Part shown: piece by piece, positions 10,066-17,897 of the stretch
Position numbering within the stretch: position 1 is the stretch's first letter
Layout of the letters: the number at the start of each line of letters is the position of its first letter
Assembly: GCF_900114245.1 (NCBI RefSeq)
Contig: NZ_FOSK01000002.1
Span: 62,001-126,000, forward strand
Direction: 5' to 3'
Length of the DNA stretch: 64,000 bases
DNA from: Pseudovibrio ascidiaceicola
GTDB taxonomy: Bacteria > Pseudomonadota > Alphaproteobacteria > Rhizobiales > Stappiaceae
Notes under the pieces: generated by a model
Seen by the model: only the letters and a program-made list of their open reading frames with translations
Databases searched by the model: none
What the model was told of the DNA's origin: nothing
Translations under genes and position numbers: made by a program

Positions 10066-10149
10066 GATGTTCGCCCCATATAAAGTAAACAAGTTCGTCC
10101 AGATAGGACTACCTGACCGTAGTTCTATGGGTGGCAAATTGCCCCGCCC

Positions 10150-10163
10150 TTGATACATGTCAA
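10150..10163 (-). promoter_or_regulatory. FNR/FixK box (anaerobox) upstream of ccoN
   Basis: TTGAT-ACAT-GTCAA on the plus strand matches the FNR/FixK consensus TTGAT-N4-ATCAA, with perfect TTGA/TCAA cores. Its centre is about 91 bases upstream of the ccoN ATG. A class II activation site at -41.5 would use a -10 element TAGAAC (10127-10122) and start transcription near 10115. A FixK-type regulator is encoded 3 kb away. Confidence 0.88.
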
Positions 10164-10424
10164 AAAGAACTCGAACAAAAAAAATAAAATTACTCTAATT
10201 CGCAACTACACCCCCCATTATTGGGTTTTCGTCATATATTACATGATTTTAGGCCAAGATGCGTTGTTTTGGCGCAGCCTGAAGCGAGTTTCAGCAGTTC
10301 CCGCAAAGATTAGCGTAATTTGATAGGTAGAGCGGTGGGAGCACGCATATATAGAATCATGATTAGCTAGATAAGTTCTCTTGATGATACCGCAGCGCAC
10401 AAAACTTTCGTGGTGTCACTTCAC
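10164..10424. other. Intergenic region between the AbrB-family gene and ccoN
   Basis: A+T-rich gap downstream of the AbrB-family gene and upstream of the ccoN anaerobox. I see no further TTGA-N6-TCAA site, no strong hairpin with a T-run and no supported small gene. Confidence 0.4.
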
Positions 10425-11537
10425 CTAGGTCGCGACTGGGTTTTCCGTGGCATCTGTTTTTTGCGCGGATGCAGGGCCCAACACGTATCTAGTCACAATC
10501 GGCATGAATGCTAAAAGCCCCATAAAGCGAGCCAATTGGTGTGTGGCCACGAACACCGGATCGATGTCCAGCAGGATGGATATAAGAAGCATTGCTTCCA
10601 TACCTCCGGGAGCAAAGGCCAGAAAAACTTTATCGAATGAGATGTCCAGAACCCAAGAGATCATCAGTGCCCCTGTTAGCGCGACTGACAGGCTGATCAC
10701 AAACACCACAAGAGACGTGCTAAGCATGGGTTTGAGGGTGCTGCTGTCCATCTTTCCGATGTAGAGGCCAACATTGGTTCCCATTATGATGTAGCAAGGC
10801 GTTGCAAGCCATATTGGCAAAGCAAACTCCAACAGCCCCGTTGAGTTAAGAGCCGCACTGGCAAAGAATGCTCCGGTGAGCAGTCCTGCAGGCGCTTTGA
10901 GCTTCTGGGCAAGAACCGCAAAGATCGCGCATATTAGAAGAGCAGTCATAAGTTCTATAACAGCCGCCAAACTTAACGTCGCCTCGACATCTTGAGCCGC
11001 CACGTCAACCGACCCGTTTGGATCGACCATATTTGTGACAATCAAAGGCAGGACAGCAATCAGAAGAAACAGGCGTACGAGCTGCACGATCATAATCCGA
11101 TCCATAGGCGCCCCTCTTTCCTGCGCAAGTGCGGCTGTCATTCCAAGTGCGCCCGGCAAACCCGCGAAGAATGCCTCATCCCTTCCCCACTTGCATTTTT
11201 TGTAGGCGTAAAGATAGACCGCTGTGGTGATGCCACCGACAACAGCAACCAGTGCCAACATCGACAAAGGCCACAAAGAAGCACCTTCCCAAAAATCAGG
11301 AGAGACCGCAGATCCCATAGCAGCGCCGATGAAGATGTAATTGGTGGACGTTAGCATTGTAGGAAACGTGAAGTCCTGGTCGCCGATCAATGGCAGAGAA
11401 AGAGACTTTACCAGAACCAAGGCAACCATTGGCCCTGCCAGAAAACCAGCGGGGAGAGACAATAGTTCAAAGACAGCAGCTCCTGCTCCTCCAAGCGCAA
11501 GAACTCCAATTAAAGTCAGAATGTCTTTTCCGCTCAC
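10425..11537 (-). CDS. AbrB-family (PF05145-type) membrane protein
   Basis: Very hydrophobic 370-residue inner-membrane protein with about ten helices. It resembles the duplicated AbrB/'ammonia monooxygenase' family: two Gly-rich repeats, an N-terminal LPAGFLAGPMVALVL segment and a central FAGLPGALGMTAAL segment, followed by a similar second half. Despite the name these are putative transporters, not transcription factors; the substrate is unknown. The GTG start has an excellent GAGGAGG site. It is a single gene, divergent from hemN, and its role in the microoxic island is not evident. Confidence 0.82.
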   Translation of the reverse strand: MSGKDILTLIGVLALGGAGAAVFELLSLPAGFLAGPMVALVLVKSLSLPLIGDQDFTFPTMLTSTNYIFIGAAMGSAVSPDFWEGASLWPLSMLALVAVVGGITTAVYLYAYKKCKWGRDEAFFAGLPGALGMTAALAQERGAPMDRIMIVQLVRLFLLIAVLPLIVTNMVDPNGSVDVAAQDVEATLSLAAVIELMTALLICAIFAVLAQKLKAPAGLLTGAFFASAALNSTGLLEFALPIWLATPCYIIMGTNVGLYIGKMDSSTLKPMLSTSLVVFVISLSVALTGALMISWVLDISFDKVFLAFAPGGMEAMLLISILLDIDPVFVATHQLARFMGLLAFMPIVTRYVLGPASAQKTDATENPVAT

Positions 11538-11705
11538 GGCGTTACCTCCTCAGGTCATAACGACACAAGAAGTACGAATTGAAATTCATATGATCAATCT
11601 TGATAGAACCAATCAATATATAATTTCAATCAGAGAGTTTAGAACTGTTCGCAAACAGCCGCGAATTGTTTGAAGGGACTTGAGTTTTTTAAAAACTCAG
11701 TGTTG

Positions 11706-11719
11706 TTGACAGGGATCAA
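11706..11719 (+). promoter_or_regulatory. FNR/FixK box upstream of hemN
   Basis: TTGAC-AGGG-ATCAA has perfect TTGA/TCAA cores. Its centre is about 40 bases before the hemN ATG. A TATGGT hexamer at 11741-11746 sits where the -10 of a class II FNR promoter should be, placing the transcription start at or next to the start codon. Confidence 0.88.
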
Positions 11720-11752
11720 AGTTCAATTAGTCCATTTGCGTATGGTAGCGTC

Positions 11753-13102
11753 ATGACCGATCTAGAGCAAAAATATGCGTCCCTGAACGTACCCCGTTAT
11801 ACCTCCTACCCCACGGCTCCTCACTTCAGTGAAGCCGTGACACCGTCTCTCTATGGTGACTGGCTGGAGAGTATTCCTCATGACACTCCTTTGTCGCTTT
11901 ATCTGCACGTGCCGTTTTGTCAGGAAATGTGCCATTACTGCGGATGTAACACCAAGGCGACACGCAAGATAGCGCCGGTGCTTGCGTATGTGGAGTTGAT
12001 GCTCAAAGAGATCGACCTTGTGCTGAAGCGCCTTGGTACAGGCCGCTTGGTGCACCACATCCATTGGGGTGGCGGCACACCGAGTCTCGTTCCGCGCGAA
12101 GCCTTTTTGAAGATTGTCGAAAAGCTGAAGGACAACTTCGTTTTCTCCGAGGACATTGAGCACGCGATCGAGCTCGATCCGAGAACCGTTGGTGATTATC
12201 TGGCCGAGACACTTAAGATGGCTGGCATCACACGGACCAGCTTGGGCGTTCAGGACTTTGATGAAGACGTTCAGAAACAGATTGGCCGCATTCAGCCCTA
12301 CAAAACAGTGATGAAGGCTGTTACCGCTCTTCGTAATGTTGGATTGAACGATATCAACTTTGACTTGATGTACGGGTTGCCGGGACAATCTGAGCAGACA
12401 ATTCGCGAGACAGTTGAGTACACCAAAGAACTTGCGCCGGGCCGTGTTGCTCTGTTCGGTTACGCGCATGTACCTTGGTTCAAGAAACACCAACAGTTGA
12501 TCAAAGAAGAGAACCTGCCAGGCGCGAACGAGCGTATCCGCCTTTCGGACGTTTCTCGTGATGCACTCGTCGATGCTGGTTATGAAGTGATCGGTCTTGA
12601 CCACTTTGCTCTACCAACTGACGAGATGGCAATCGCCCTGAAAGAAGGCCGCCTACGCCGGAACTTCCAAGGGTACACGACAGATACAGCTGACACTCTG
12701 ATCGGCTTCGGTTGTAGCTCCATTGGTTTCTTGCCACAGGGCTATGTACAAACAACACCATCGGCTCGCGAATGGGAGCGCATGGTTGTCGATGACGTGC
12801 TGCCGATCAAGAAAGGCATTGCCGTTGACAAAGTTGATCTGTGCCGCGCTGAAATCATCATGCAGCTGATGACCTACTATGAGGTCGATTACGCAGCCAC
12901 TGCAGAAAAGCACGGATTGCCAGTCAGTGAGTTTGACAGCATTCCAGCTGAGATGCAGGAGATGATTGATGATGGTGTTGCGACCCTAGAGGGCACCGTT
13001 GTTGGCGTGACTGATGCAGGCCGGCGCTATGTACGCGTTGTAGCAGCTGCGTTTGATACTTATCTTGCAACTCAGCAAGCACGCCACTCTGTTGCGGTAT
13101 AA
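11753..13102 (+). CDS. hemN: Oxygen-independent coproporphyrinogen III oxidase (dehydrogenase)
   Basis: Radical-SAM enzyme that converts coproporphyrinogen III to protoporphyrinogen IX without O2, sustaining haem synthesis when oxygen is scarce. The 449-residue product shows the family N-terminus PRYTSYPTAPHFS, the radical-SAM cluster C56-x3-C60-x2-C63 followed by the extra Cys65, and the GGGTPS motif. The last start codon before the conserved PRYTSYPTA block is the ATG at 11753; no good Shine-Dalgarno sequence precedes it. Regulation by FNR/FixK is supported by the box immediately upstream. A terminator follows. Confidence 0.96.
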   Translation: MTDLEQKYASLNVPRYTSYPTAPHFSEAVTPSLYGDWLESIPHDTPLSLYLHVPFCQEMCHYCGCNTKATRKIAPVLAYVELMLKEIDLVLKRLGTGRLVHHIHWGGGTPSLVPREAFLKIVEKLKDNFVFSEDIEHAIELDPRTVGDYLAETLKMAGITRTSLGVQDFDEDVQKQIGRIQPYKTVMKAVTALRNVGLNDINFDLMYGLPGQSEQTIRETVEYTKELAPGRVALFGYAHVPWFKKHQQLIKEENLPGANERIRLSDVSRDALVDAGYEVIGLDHFALPTDEMAIALKEGRLRRNFQGYTTDTADTLIGFGCSSIGFLPQGYVQTTPSAREWERMVVDDVLPIKKGIAVDKVDLCRAEIIMQLMTYYEVDYAATAEKHGLPVSEFDSIPAEMQEMIDDGVATLEGTVVGVTDAGRRYVRVVAAAFDTYLATQQARHSVAV

Positions 13103-13125
13103 TCGCGACCTGATCCAATGATGAA

Positions 13126-13156
13126 AGAAGCGGCCTTTATGGGCCGCTTTTCTTTT
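13126..13156 (+). terminator. Intrinsic terminator of hemN
   Basis: AAGCGGCC and GGCCGCTT form an 8-bp stem around a 6-base loop, followed by TTTCTTTT. Confidence 0.85.
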
Positions 13157-13166
13157 GTCCGGACAA

Positions 13167-13193
13167 CAAAAAAGGCGCTGAGTTTTCAGCGCC
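13167..13193 (-). terminator. Intrinsic terminator of fixK
   Basis: GGCGCTGA / TCAGCGCC stem with a GTTT loop. On the minus strand it is followed by a run of T, so it serves the fixK gene that ends 60 bases away and is convergent with hemN. Confidence 0.85.
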
Positions 13194-13253
13194 TGTTTCA
13201 TTCATGTACTATGGATGCCTTAGTCGGGCATCTTTGATCTTACAGCGAGCTTC

Positions 13254-13973
13254 TTAGTGCATACCGGTCAGCTGACAGATGCCGCAGATGTTGGTGATGT
13301 GGATGCTGTCCTGCTTTTCAACCTTGATCAGACCACGACGCTTCAACTGAGAAATCACGCGGCTTACGGTTTCAATGGTCAGACCGAGATAGTCGGCAAT
13401 TTCCTGACGAGTCATGGACAGTGCAACAGTCTTGGTATCTGGTCGACCTTCTTCATTTGGGCCTGAACAGCCGTGTCCGCCACGATTTGGCACCAAGCTC
13501 ATCAGGAAGGTAGAAACGCGCTCCAGTGCTGATTTACGGCCCAGCAGAACTGTATGTTCGTGAAGGATCTCCATCTGGGAGAGCAAGCAACGATTTACAT
13601 AGTGCTGCATCATCGGAGATGTAGAGATCTCGCGGCTTTCAAAAACCTGCAGTTCAACTTCGGTCAACGCCTCTGCCGTGCAGTCAAAGAAGTCACGGTT
13701 GGAAAAACCAAGCATATCGCCTTCACGCAGAATATAGACCACCTGGCGGCGACCGTCCGGAAGCAGCTTGTAGAGCATCATAACCCCACGCACGACTTCA
13801 TAGAGGCGCTCTGCCTTGTCACCTTCGTAGAAAAGCACGTCATGCGCAGACAAACGCTGCTTACGACCAAGATGCTTTCCCGCGGCTTCTGGCTGCTTGA
13901 AGTTTTCCTGACAACCGCTGAATGGTGCCTGGCCATCAAGGTCGCTAAGCTTTGTCAATGTGGCCGATACCAT
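13254..13973 (-). CDS. fixK: Crp/Fnr-family transcriptional regulator, FixK type
   Basis: 239-residue regulator: cyclic-nucleotide-like beta-roll (about 35-125), dimerisation helix (about 128-160), and winged helix with MTRQEIADYLGLTIETVSR (187-205). The recognition helix keeps Glu201, Ser204 and Arg205 of the FNR E-x2-S-R signature, which reads TTGA half-sites like those before ccoN and hemN. It has only one Cys near the N-terminus (Cys21), so no FNR-type iron-sulphur sensor is likely; this favours FixK over FnrL. Other cysteines are Cys98, 129, 169, 230 and 233. The ATG at 13973 is chosen because GGAGGG lies just upstream; the frame is open to 14000. Confidence 0.92.
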   Translation of the reverse strand: MVSATLTKLSDLDGQAPFSGCQENFKQPEAAGKHLGRKQRLSAHDVLFYEGDKAERLYEVVRGVMMLYKLLPDGRRQVVYILREGDMLGFSNRDFFDCTAEALTEVELQVFESREISTSPMMQHYVNRCLLSQMEILHEHTVLLGRKSALERVSTFLMSLVPNRGGHGCSGPNEEGRPDTKTVALSMTRQEIADYLGLTIETVSRVISQLKRRGLIKVEKQDSIHITNICGICQLTGMH

Positions 13974-14208
13974 AATCCCTCCTCGCGGATATCTCCGCAA
14001 ACATCGTGCCTAGGCAAGTAGCGAGAACTATTCGTCTATTCTCTAAATGCCGCTTGGCCATGGCAAACATCCGTCATTGCTTGCCTGACCTGTTGATGCA
14101 GATTTACTGATTAGAATGCAACGTCAAAATACGCATTAAAACTTATAGAGCAGGTTCATATCTCAGTAATTTGATCTGAAACAACCGAAATTTTGCGTTA
14201 GATCAAGT

Positions 14209-14544
14209 TTACACGTATACCAATAAATCCTGTTCTTTCAATGGCTTACGAACAACAGGCGTTGTGGTGATTTTTGGTAAATCTCGCGTAATCTTCCAGA
14301 GAGGCTGGCCGCTGATTGCGACAATTTGTGGCGCCTCATCCAAAGCAGCAACCTTCTCAATGAGATCAGATCCCGCTAATCCGGGAAGGTGCAGATCAAC
14401 AAAGACAGTGTCATCTATACGAGGTGAAGCATCTGAGAGAAACGATTCTCCATCTGCAAAAGCGGCGCATGAAAGTTCGAGGCTCTCAAACATCCTAGCA
14501 ATTGCATCTCGCACAGATACATCATCTTCGACAATATAGATCAC
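14209..14544 (-). CDS. Single-domain response regulator, possibly FixT-like
   Basis: A 111-residue receiver with no output domain, between fixK and fixJ on the same strand. All phosphorylation residues are present: acidic pocket Glu6-Asp7-Asp8, acceptor Asp50 (VFVDLHLPG), Ser78 and Lys100 (VVRKP). It resembles the FixJ receiver (IVAISGQ versus FIISGQ), but alpha4-beta5 is different. In Caulobacter a receiver-only protein, FixT, encoded with fixLJK, inhibits FixL. Position and architecture make this a FixT candidate, but it carries a single Cys (Cys26), and I cannot confirm orthology. The start is a GTG; no ATG fits the family N-terminus. Confidence 0.8.
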   Translation of the reverse strand: MIYIVEDDVSVRDAIARMFESLELSCAAFADGESFLSDASPRIDDTVFVDLHLPGLAGSDLIEKVAALDEAPQIVAISGQPLWKITRDLPKITTTPVVRKPLKEQDLLVYV

Positions 14545-14574
14545 AACAAACCCCAGCGTTGTTCTCGTAGCTCA

Positions 14575-14609
14575 TGAGACAAAGCACAAAGGTGCAGCAC
14601 TTTGTCTCA
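14575..14609. repeat. 10-bp perfect inverted repeat in the leader of the receiver gene
   Basis: TGAGACAAAG and CTTTGTCTCA are separated by 15 bases, 30 bases upstream of the GTG start at 14544. No T-run follows on either strand. It may be an operator or an RNA hairpin close to the ribosome binding site. Confidence 0.6.
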
Positions 14610-14716
14610 CCAGTCACCATAACCAAGCGCTGGGGTCTTGTAATGCGTAGTAACACTCGGGAATAACAAGATTGGCCGAAAGTATAGCCAGTCATTCCCT
14701 ATGAAGTTGCGCTACA

Positions 14717-15325
14717 TCAAGCAGCTGGTGGCTCACCTGTGAGGACGATGCGGACGAGATCCGCAGCATTACGTGCACCAAGTTTTTCCATGATGCGCGC
14801 GCGGTGAACTTCAACAGTACGTGGAGAGATCTTGAGGTTTCTACCAGCTTCCTTGTTGGAAGAGCCAGCAGTGATCTCAGTCAGCACCTGACGCTCGCGT
14901 GGTGTCAAAGTTTCTGCGCCAGGGAATGTCAGTGTGTTTGCACCACTTGCCTGCGCGTTTCTGGAAACAGCTTCACGTACACGGGAGATGATGGATTCAA
15001 CGTCGAACGGCTTTTCAATGAAGTCGTAAGCGCCTGATTTGATCGCTTCAACAGCCATTGGGATATCGCCCTGACCGGAAATGATAAAGATTGGTGCAGG
15101 GAAGTTCTCACCATTCAGACTTTTCAGAATATCAATGCCTGAGCGTCCTGGCATATGAACGTCAAGAAGAACACAGTTCGGTGTTTCTTCTTCTACCCCA
15201 CCAAGAAACTCTTCAGCATTCGCAAAGGATTTTACGCGAAACCCTTCTGTTTCAAACAGCAGAGAAAGCGCGTCGCGAACCGCTGGGTCATCGTCAACAA
15301 TATGGATCACAGACGGCATGGTCAT
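14717..15325 (-). CDS. fixJ: Two-component response regulator FixJ
   Basis: 202-residue NarL/FixJ-family activator. The receiver has acidic residues DDD at 11-13, acceptor Asp55 (VLLDVHMPG), Thr/Ser switch in ISGQGD and Lys in EKPFD, a highly FixJ-like set. A linker leads to a LuxR-type helix-turn-helix (about 138-195; LTPRERQVL, then SPRTVEVHRARIMEKL). Phosphorylated by FixL at low O2, FixJ normally activates fixK. It starts 46 bases downstream of fixL, so the two form an operon. An ATG two codons inside is an alternative start. Confidence 0.95.
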   Translation of the reverse strand: MTMPSVIHIVDDDPAVRDALSLLFETEGFRVKSFANAEEFLGGVEEETPNCVLLDVHMPGRSGIDILKSLNGENFPAPIFIISGQGDIPMAVEAIKSGAYDFIEKPFDVESIISRVREAVSRNAQASGANTLTFPGAETLTPRERQVLTEITAGSSNKEAGRNLKISPRTVEVHRARIMEKLGARNAADLVRIVLTGEPPAA

Positions 15326-15371
15326 GATTGCTCAGGTCCTTATTCTTGTTGTTCTAAACAACAGCTTCAGC

Positions 15372-16478
15372 TTAGCTCGTTGCTTTTGAGTTTACCGGGA
15401 GCCTCAAAGTGAAGGTTGCACCTTTACCTTCCTCATATGGCTCTACAAGTAAATCGCCACCATGGTTTTGGGCTATACTCCGAGAAATCGCAAGTCCAAT
15501 ACCTAAACCGCGCCGCTTTGTCCCAGTAAAGGCCTTGAAAAGGTGCGACACTGCTTCCTCATCCAGCCCCGGTCCAGTGTCCATAACCTTAACAAACACA
15601 TTGTCATCGTCGCGTTCGACGGAGACAATTACTTGCTTAACAGGTTGATCCTTTACGGCTTCGCCTGCATTTCGGATCAAGTTTACAAGAATCTGTTGTA
15701 TTTGTACGGAGTCCAACTCAAGCTGGTAGTTATAGTCCACGAAAGTAGAGATAAACTCGACATCATCCGCTTCGTGCCCTACCCGGACGAGCTCAAGACA
15801 ATCGTCAATGAGCGTTGCCAGGCCTGTTCCGATGCATTGCGGAGCTTGCCGTTCAACAAAATTACGCATCCGCTGGATGATATGGCCAGCACGTTCAGCT
15901 TCCACCACAGCCTTATCCATCAGGCTGATCATAGGATCATCAGGCTGATCAGCAGCTCTTGCACGGCGCGCTGCCGTTTGCAGATAGAGCATCAGAGCAG
16001 TGAGTGGCTGATTAACCTCGTGCGCAATCGCAGCGCCCATTTCGTCCAGCGCATTCACTCGGGTCATCGTCACCAGGTTAGATTGCAACACACGAAGGCG
16101 TTCTTCATATTCCTTGGTTGCCCGAAGATCTTTCAGGACGCCAATGAACTGGTGGCCACTTTCGGTCTGAGCTTCACCAACGGACAGCTCTATTGGAATT
16201 TCGGTTCCATCTTTATGGCGACCGACGACTTCGCGGCCAATGCCGACAACTTTTGGGTCTCCGGATTTCAGATAGTTCCGAATGAACTGGTCATGCTGCT
16301 TAGCTATGGCGCTCGGCATCAATGTGTTGACATTCTTGCCAACGACTTCGGCGCTCTTGTAGCCAAACATGTTCTCGCAAGCACGGTTATAGATCAGGAT
16401 AGTTCCGTTATCATCTATGACGATGATGCCATTAACGGCTGTATCCAGAACACTGTGCAAGCATGAAGAGGAGACCAT
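15372..16478 (-). CDS. fixL: Oxygen sensor histidine kinase FixL
   Basis: 368-residue soluble kinase beginning almost directly with a PAS domain (about 8-120) and no membrane helices. The haem-PAS signature is present: proximal His62 in KQHDQF (equivalent to His200 of Bradyrhizobium FixL) and the oxygen-gating Arg82 in VVGIGR (equivalent to Arg220). The propionate-contact His214 position is Lys76. A short coiled linker precedes the phospho-acceptor His153 in AIAHEVNQPLTAL, then the N box (NLIRNAGEA), G1 (DTGPGLD) and G2 (GLGIGLAI). AGGA lies at good spacing before the ATG. The single-PAS, membrane-free layout is shorter than the textbook proteins. Confidence 0.94.
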   Translation of the reverse strand: MVSSSCLHSVLDTAVNGIIVIDDNGTILIYNRACENMFGYKSAEVVGKNVNTLMPSAIAKQHDQFIRNYLKSGDPKVVGIGREVVGRHKDGTEIPIELSVGEAQTESGHQFIGVLKDLRATKEYEERLRVLQSNLVTMTRVNALDEMGAAIAHEVNQPLTALMLYLQTAARRARAADQPDDPMISLMDKAVVEAERAGHIIQRMRNFVERQAPQCIGTGLATLIDDCLELVRVGHEADDVEFISTFVDYNYQLELDSVQIQQILVNLIRNAGEAVKDQPVKQVIVSVERDDDNVFVKVMDTGPGLDEEAVSHLFKAFTGTKRRGLGIGLAISRSIAQNHGGDLLVEPYEEGKGATFTLRLPVNSKATS

Positions 16479-16518
16479 AGTAGTTTCCTAGTTGTTGTAG
16501 GCGTACCCGTACGCTTAT

Positions 16519-16542
16519 CTAAACGGGTATCTAGATGGGTAT
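16519..16542. repeat. Two 12-bp near-identical tandem repeats upstream of fixL
   Basis: CTAAACGGGTAT is followed directly by CTAGATGGGTAT (10 of 12 identical), 41-64 bases upstream of the fixL ATG. Adjacent copies at this distance could be a binding site in the fixLJ promoter; no known motif is recognised. Confidence 0.5.
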
Positions 16543-16571
16543 TTTGACTAATCAGCTATCCCATGGCCCGA

Positions 16572-16590
16572 GCTAGGTCAATCACCTAGC
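16572..16590. repeat. 7-bp perfect inverted repeat upstream of fixL
   Basis: GCTAGGT-CAATC-ACCTAGC, about 95-110 bases before the fixL start. No T-run follows, so an operator is as likely as a hairpin with an RNA role. Confidence 0.5.
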
Positions 16591-17011
16591 CTGCGACTGA
16601 TTTAACGATTAATTCCCGCTAATTCATTGATATATTACGTAGGAGACGAGCGTTCTCTAAACCTGAGCGTGTAAATTTGAAGTTTGAAGACATTGATAGC
16701 GAGATGAACCCCCGCCTAGATAATGCACTTACCTATTGCAAAACCCAGAGAACCCTTAGGTTAGTTTATGTAAAATATTATTTTACGAGTTTTAGGTGGT
16801 GACGCAAAATCATTGCGTAATTTGGAATAAGACTAAGTAGAGTAAACCAAAAGTAGTAAGCGTGTTCACCTATACGGCGCGTATATGTCGCAGGATACAT
16901 CATGCCCTGAACCCATGTTTTCCACCGAAGCACAACGTTTTCGGCTCTTTGGCTCCGTTATCGAAGCTTCTCTTTGAGTCGTGTTTGCCAATTGAAATTT
17001 TATTTCGCCGC
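16591..17011. other. Gene-free stretch between fixL and the next minus-strand gene
   Basis: A+T-rich region. Short open frames on the plus strand overlap the 3' end of the hypothetical gene and show no family signature or ribosome binding site, so I call no gene here. No FNR box was found. Confidence 0.4.
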
Positions 17012-17737
17012 TTACAAGTCGGGATCAGGAGATCGGATTTGATGGTTTTGCGCCAACTCAGTGAGCGCTTTGAAATTGGCACGTATTGAGAACTCATGCT
17101 GCAACTGCAAAAGGTTCAACCTCAATCCGTTGAGAAGTAACAGCTCATCGTGACCATGCAGACGTTTGTGAACCGGCAGACTTCCAAAGATCTTTGAGAC
17201 CTGTGTAGCTGCAATGTCGGCAACACTTCGAGTTGGTACCAAAGCATCAGTGCGCATTTTGGTTGGCATGTTCTGAGCCGCAGATGTCCATTCCTGCACT
17301 GAGCAAACGGAAGCTTCCTGATGTTCGACTAAGATTTCTTTGAGGAGTTGTCCGATCATGCCTGCAAGATCCTGCGGATCCATTCTCGTTTTTTGTCGCA
17401 ACACAATGAGAGCCATTTCACCAACAAGCTCAACCGTGATGGAGAAAGAGTTCCAACGGGAGGCTTCCAGCGCCTGCTGAAAATCTTCCTCATCGAGTAA
17501 TGTCTTCCAATGGACACCAGCCCGAGAGCGGGAGTATTCCTGCACATTCTTATAAGTCAGATAGGCCGCACTGCGCCCAAGATACCCTTTTAACTTAGCA
17601 AGGGTATCCAAGTCGGATCTATAAAAGAAGAAAGCATAGATGCGCTTCAGCCAGCTTGGACTGTCGAGAGATACATTCTCGATATTTTCAAAGGCACCCA
17701 GCAGGTTCTCTTTGGTAGAATTGCGTTGCTGTCCCAA
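17012..17737 (-). CDS. Hypothetical protein
   Basis: An open frame of 241 residues that I do not recognise. No signal peptide or confident membrane helix is seen; a short aromatic hydrophobic patch lies at 33-39 (YAFFFYR), and the rest looks mixed alpha-helical and soluble. The only in-frame start near the 5' end is a TTG preceded by AAAGG at fair spacing. Codon use looks like that of its neighbours. It is divergent from the symporter-kinase gene and upstream of fixL by 533 bases, so an operon with fixL is unlikely. No function is proposed. Confidence 0.62.
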   Translation of the reverse strand: MGQQRNSTKENLLGAFENIENVSLDSPSWLKRIYAFFFYRSDLDTLAKLKGYLGRSAAYLTYKNVQEYSRSRAGVHWKTLLDEEDFQQALEASRWNSFSITVELVGEMALIVLRQKTRMDPQDLAGMIGQLLKEILVEHQEASVCSVQEWTSAAQNMPTKMRTDALVPTRSVADIAATQVSKIFGSLPVHKRLHGHDELLLLNGLRLNLLQLQHEFSIRANFKALTELAQNHQIRSPDPDL

Positions 17738-17897
17738 CTCATAGCCTTTCGTCGCGGTCGGAAAAATCTACAGTTACAAAGACGCAATAACTCGTATTGA
17801 ACTCTTGCCTTTCACAAAAGATCGGTCAACTGTGCAACATTGAGAGACAAAAAACATTTAATGGAAGTAACGGACCTACCAGTCCGGCGGGGGAAGC

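Noticed and set aside
10066-10158. 31-residue extension of ccoN
   Set aside because: The upstream ATG is inside the FNR/FixK box and before the predicted transcription start.
11762-12604. Long open frame antisense to hemN
   Set aside because: Shadow of the hemN codons; no ribosome site or recognisable family, and hemN is clearly the coding strand.
14171-14184. Possible FNR box TTGAT-CTGA-AACAA upstream of fixK
   Set aside because: The right half lacks the essential TCAA core and the site lies about 200 bases from the fixK start, so autoregulation through it is not supported.
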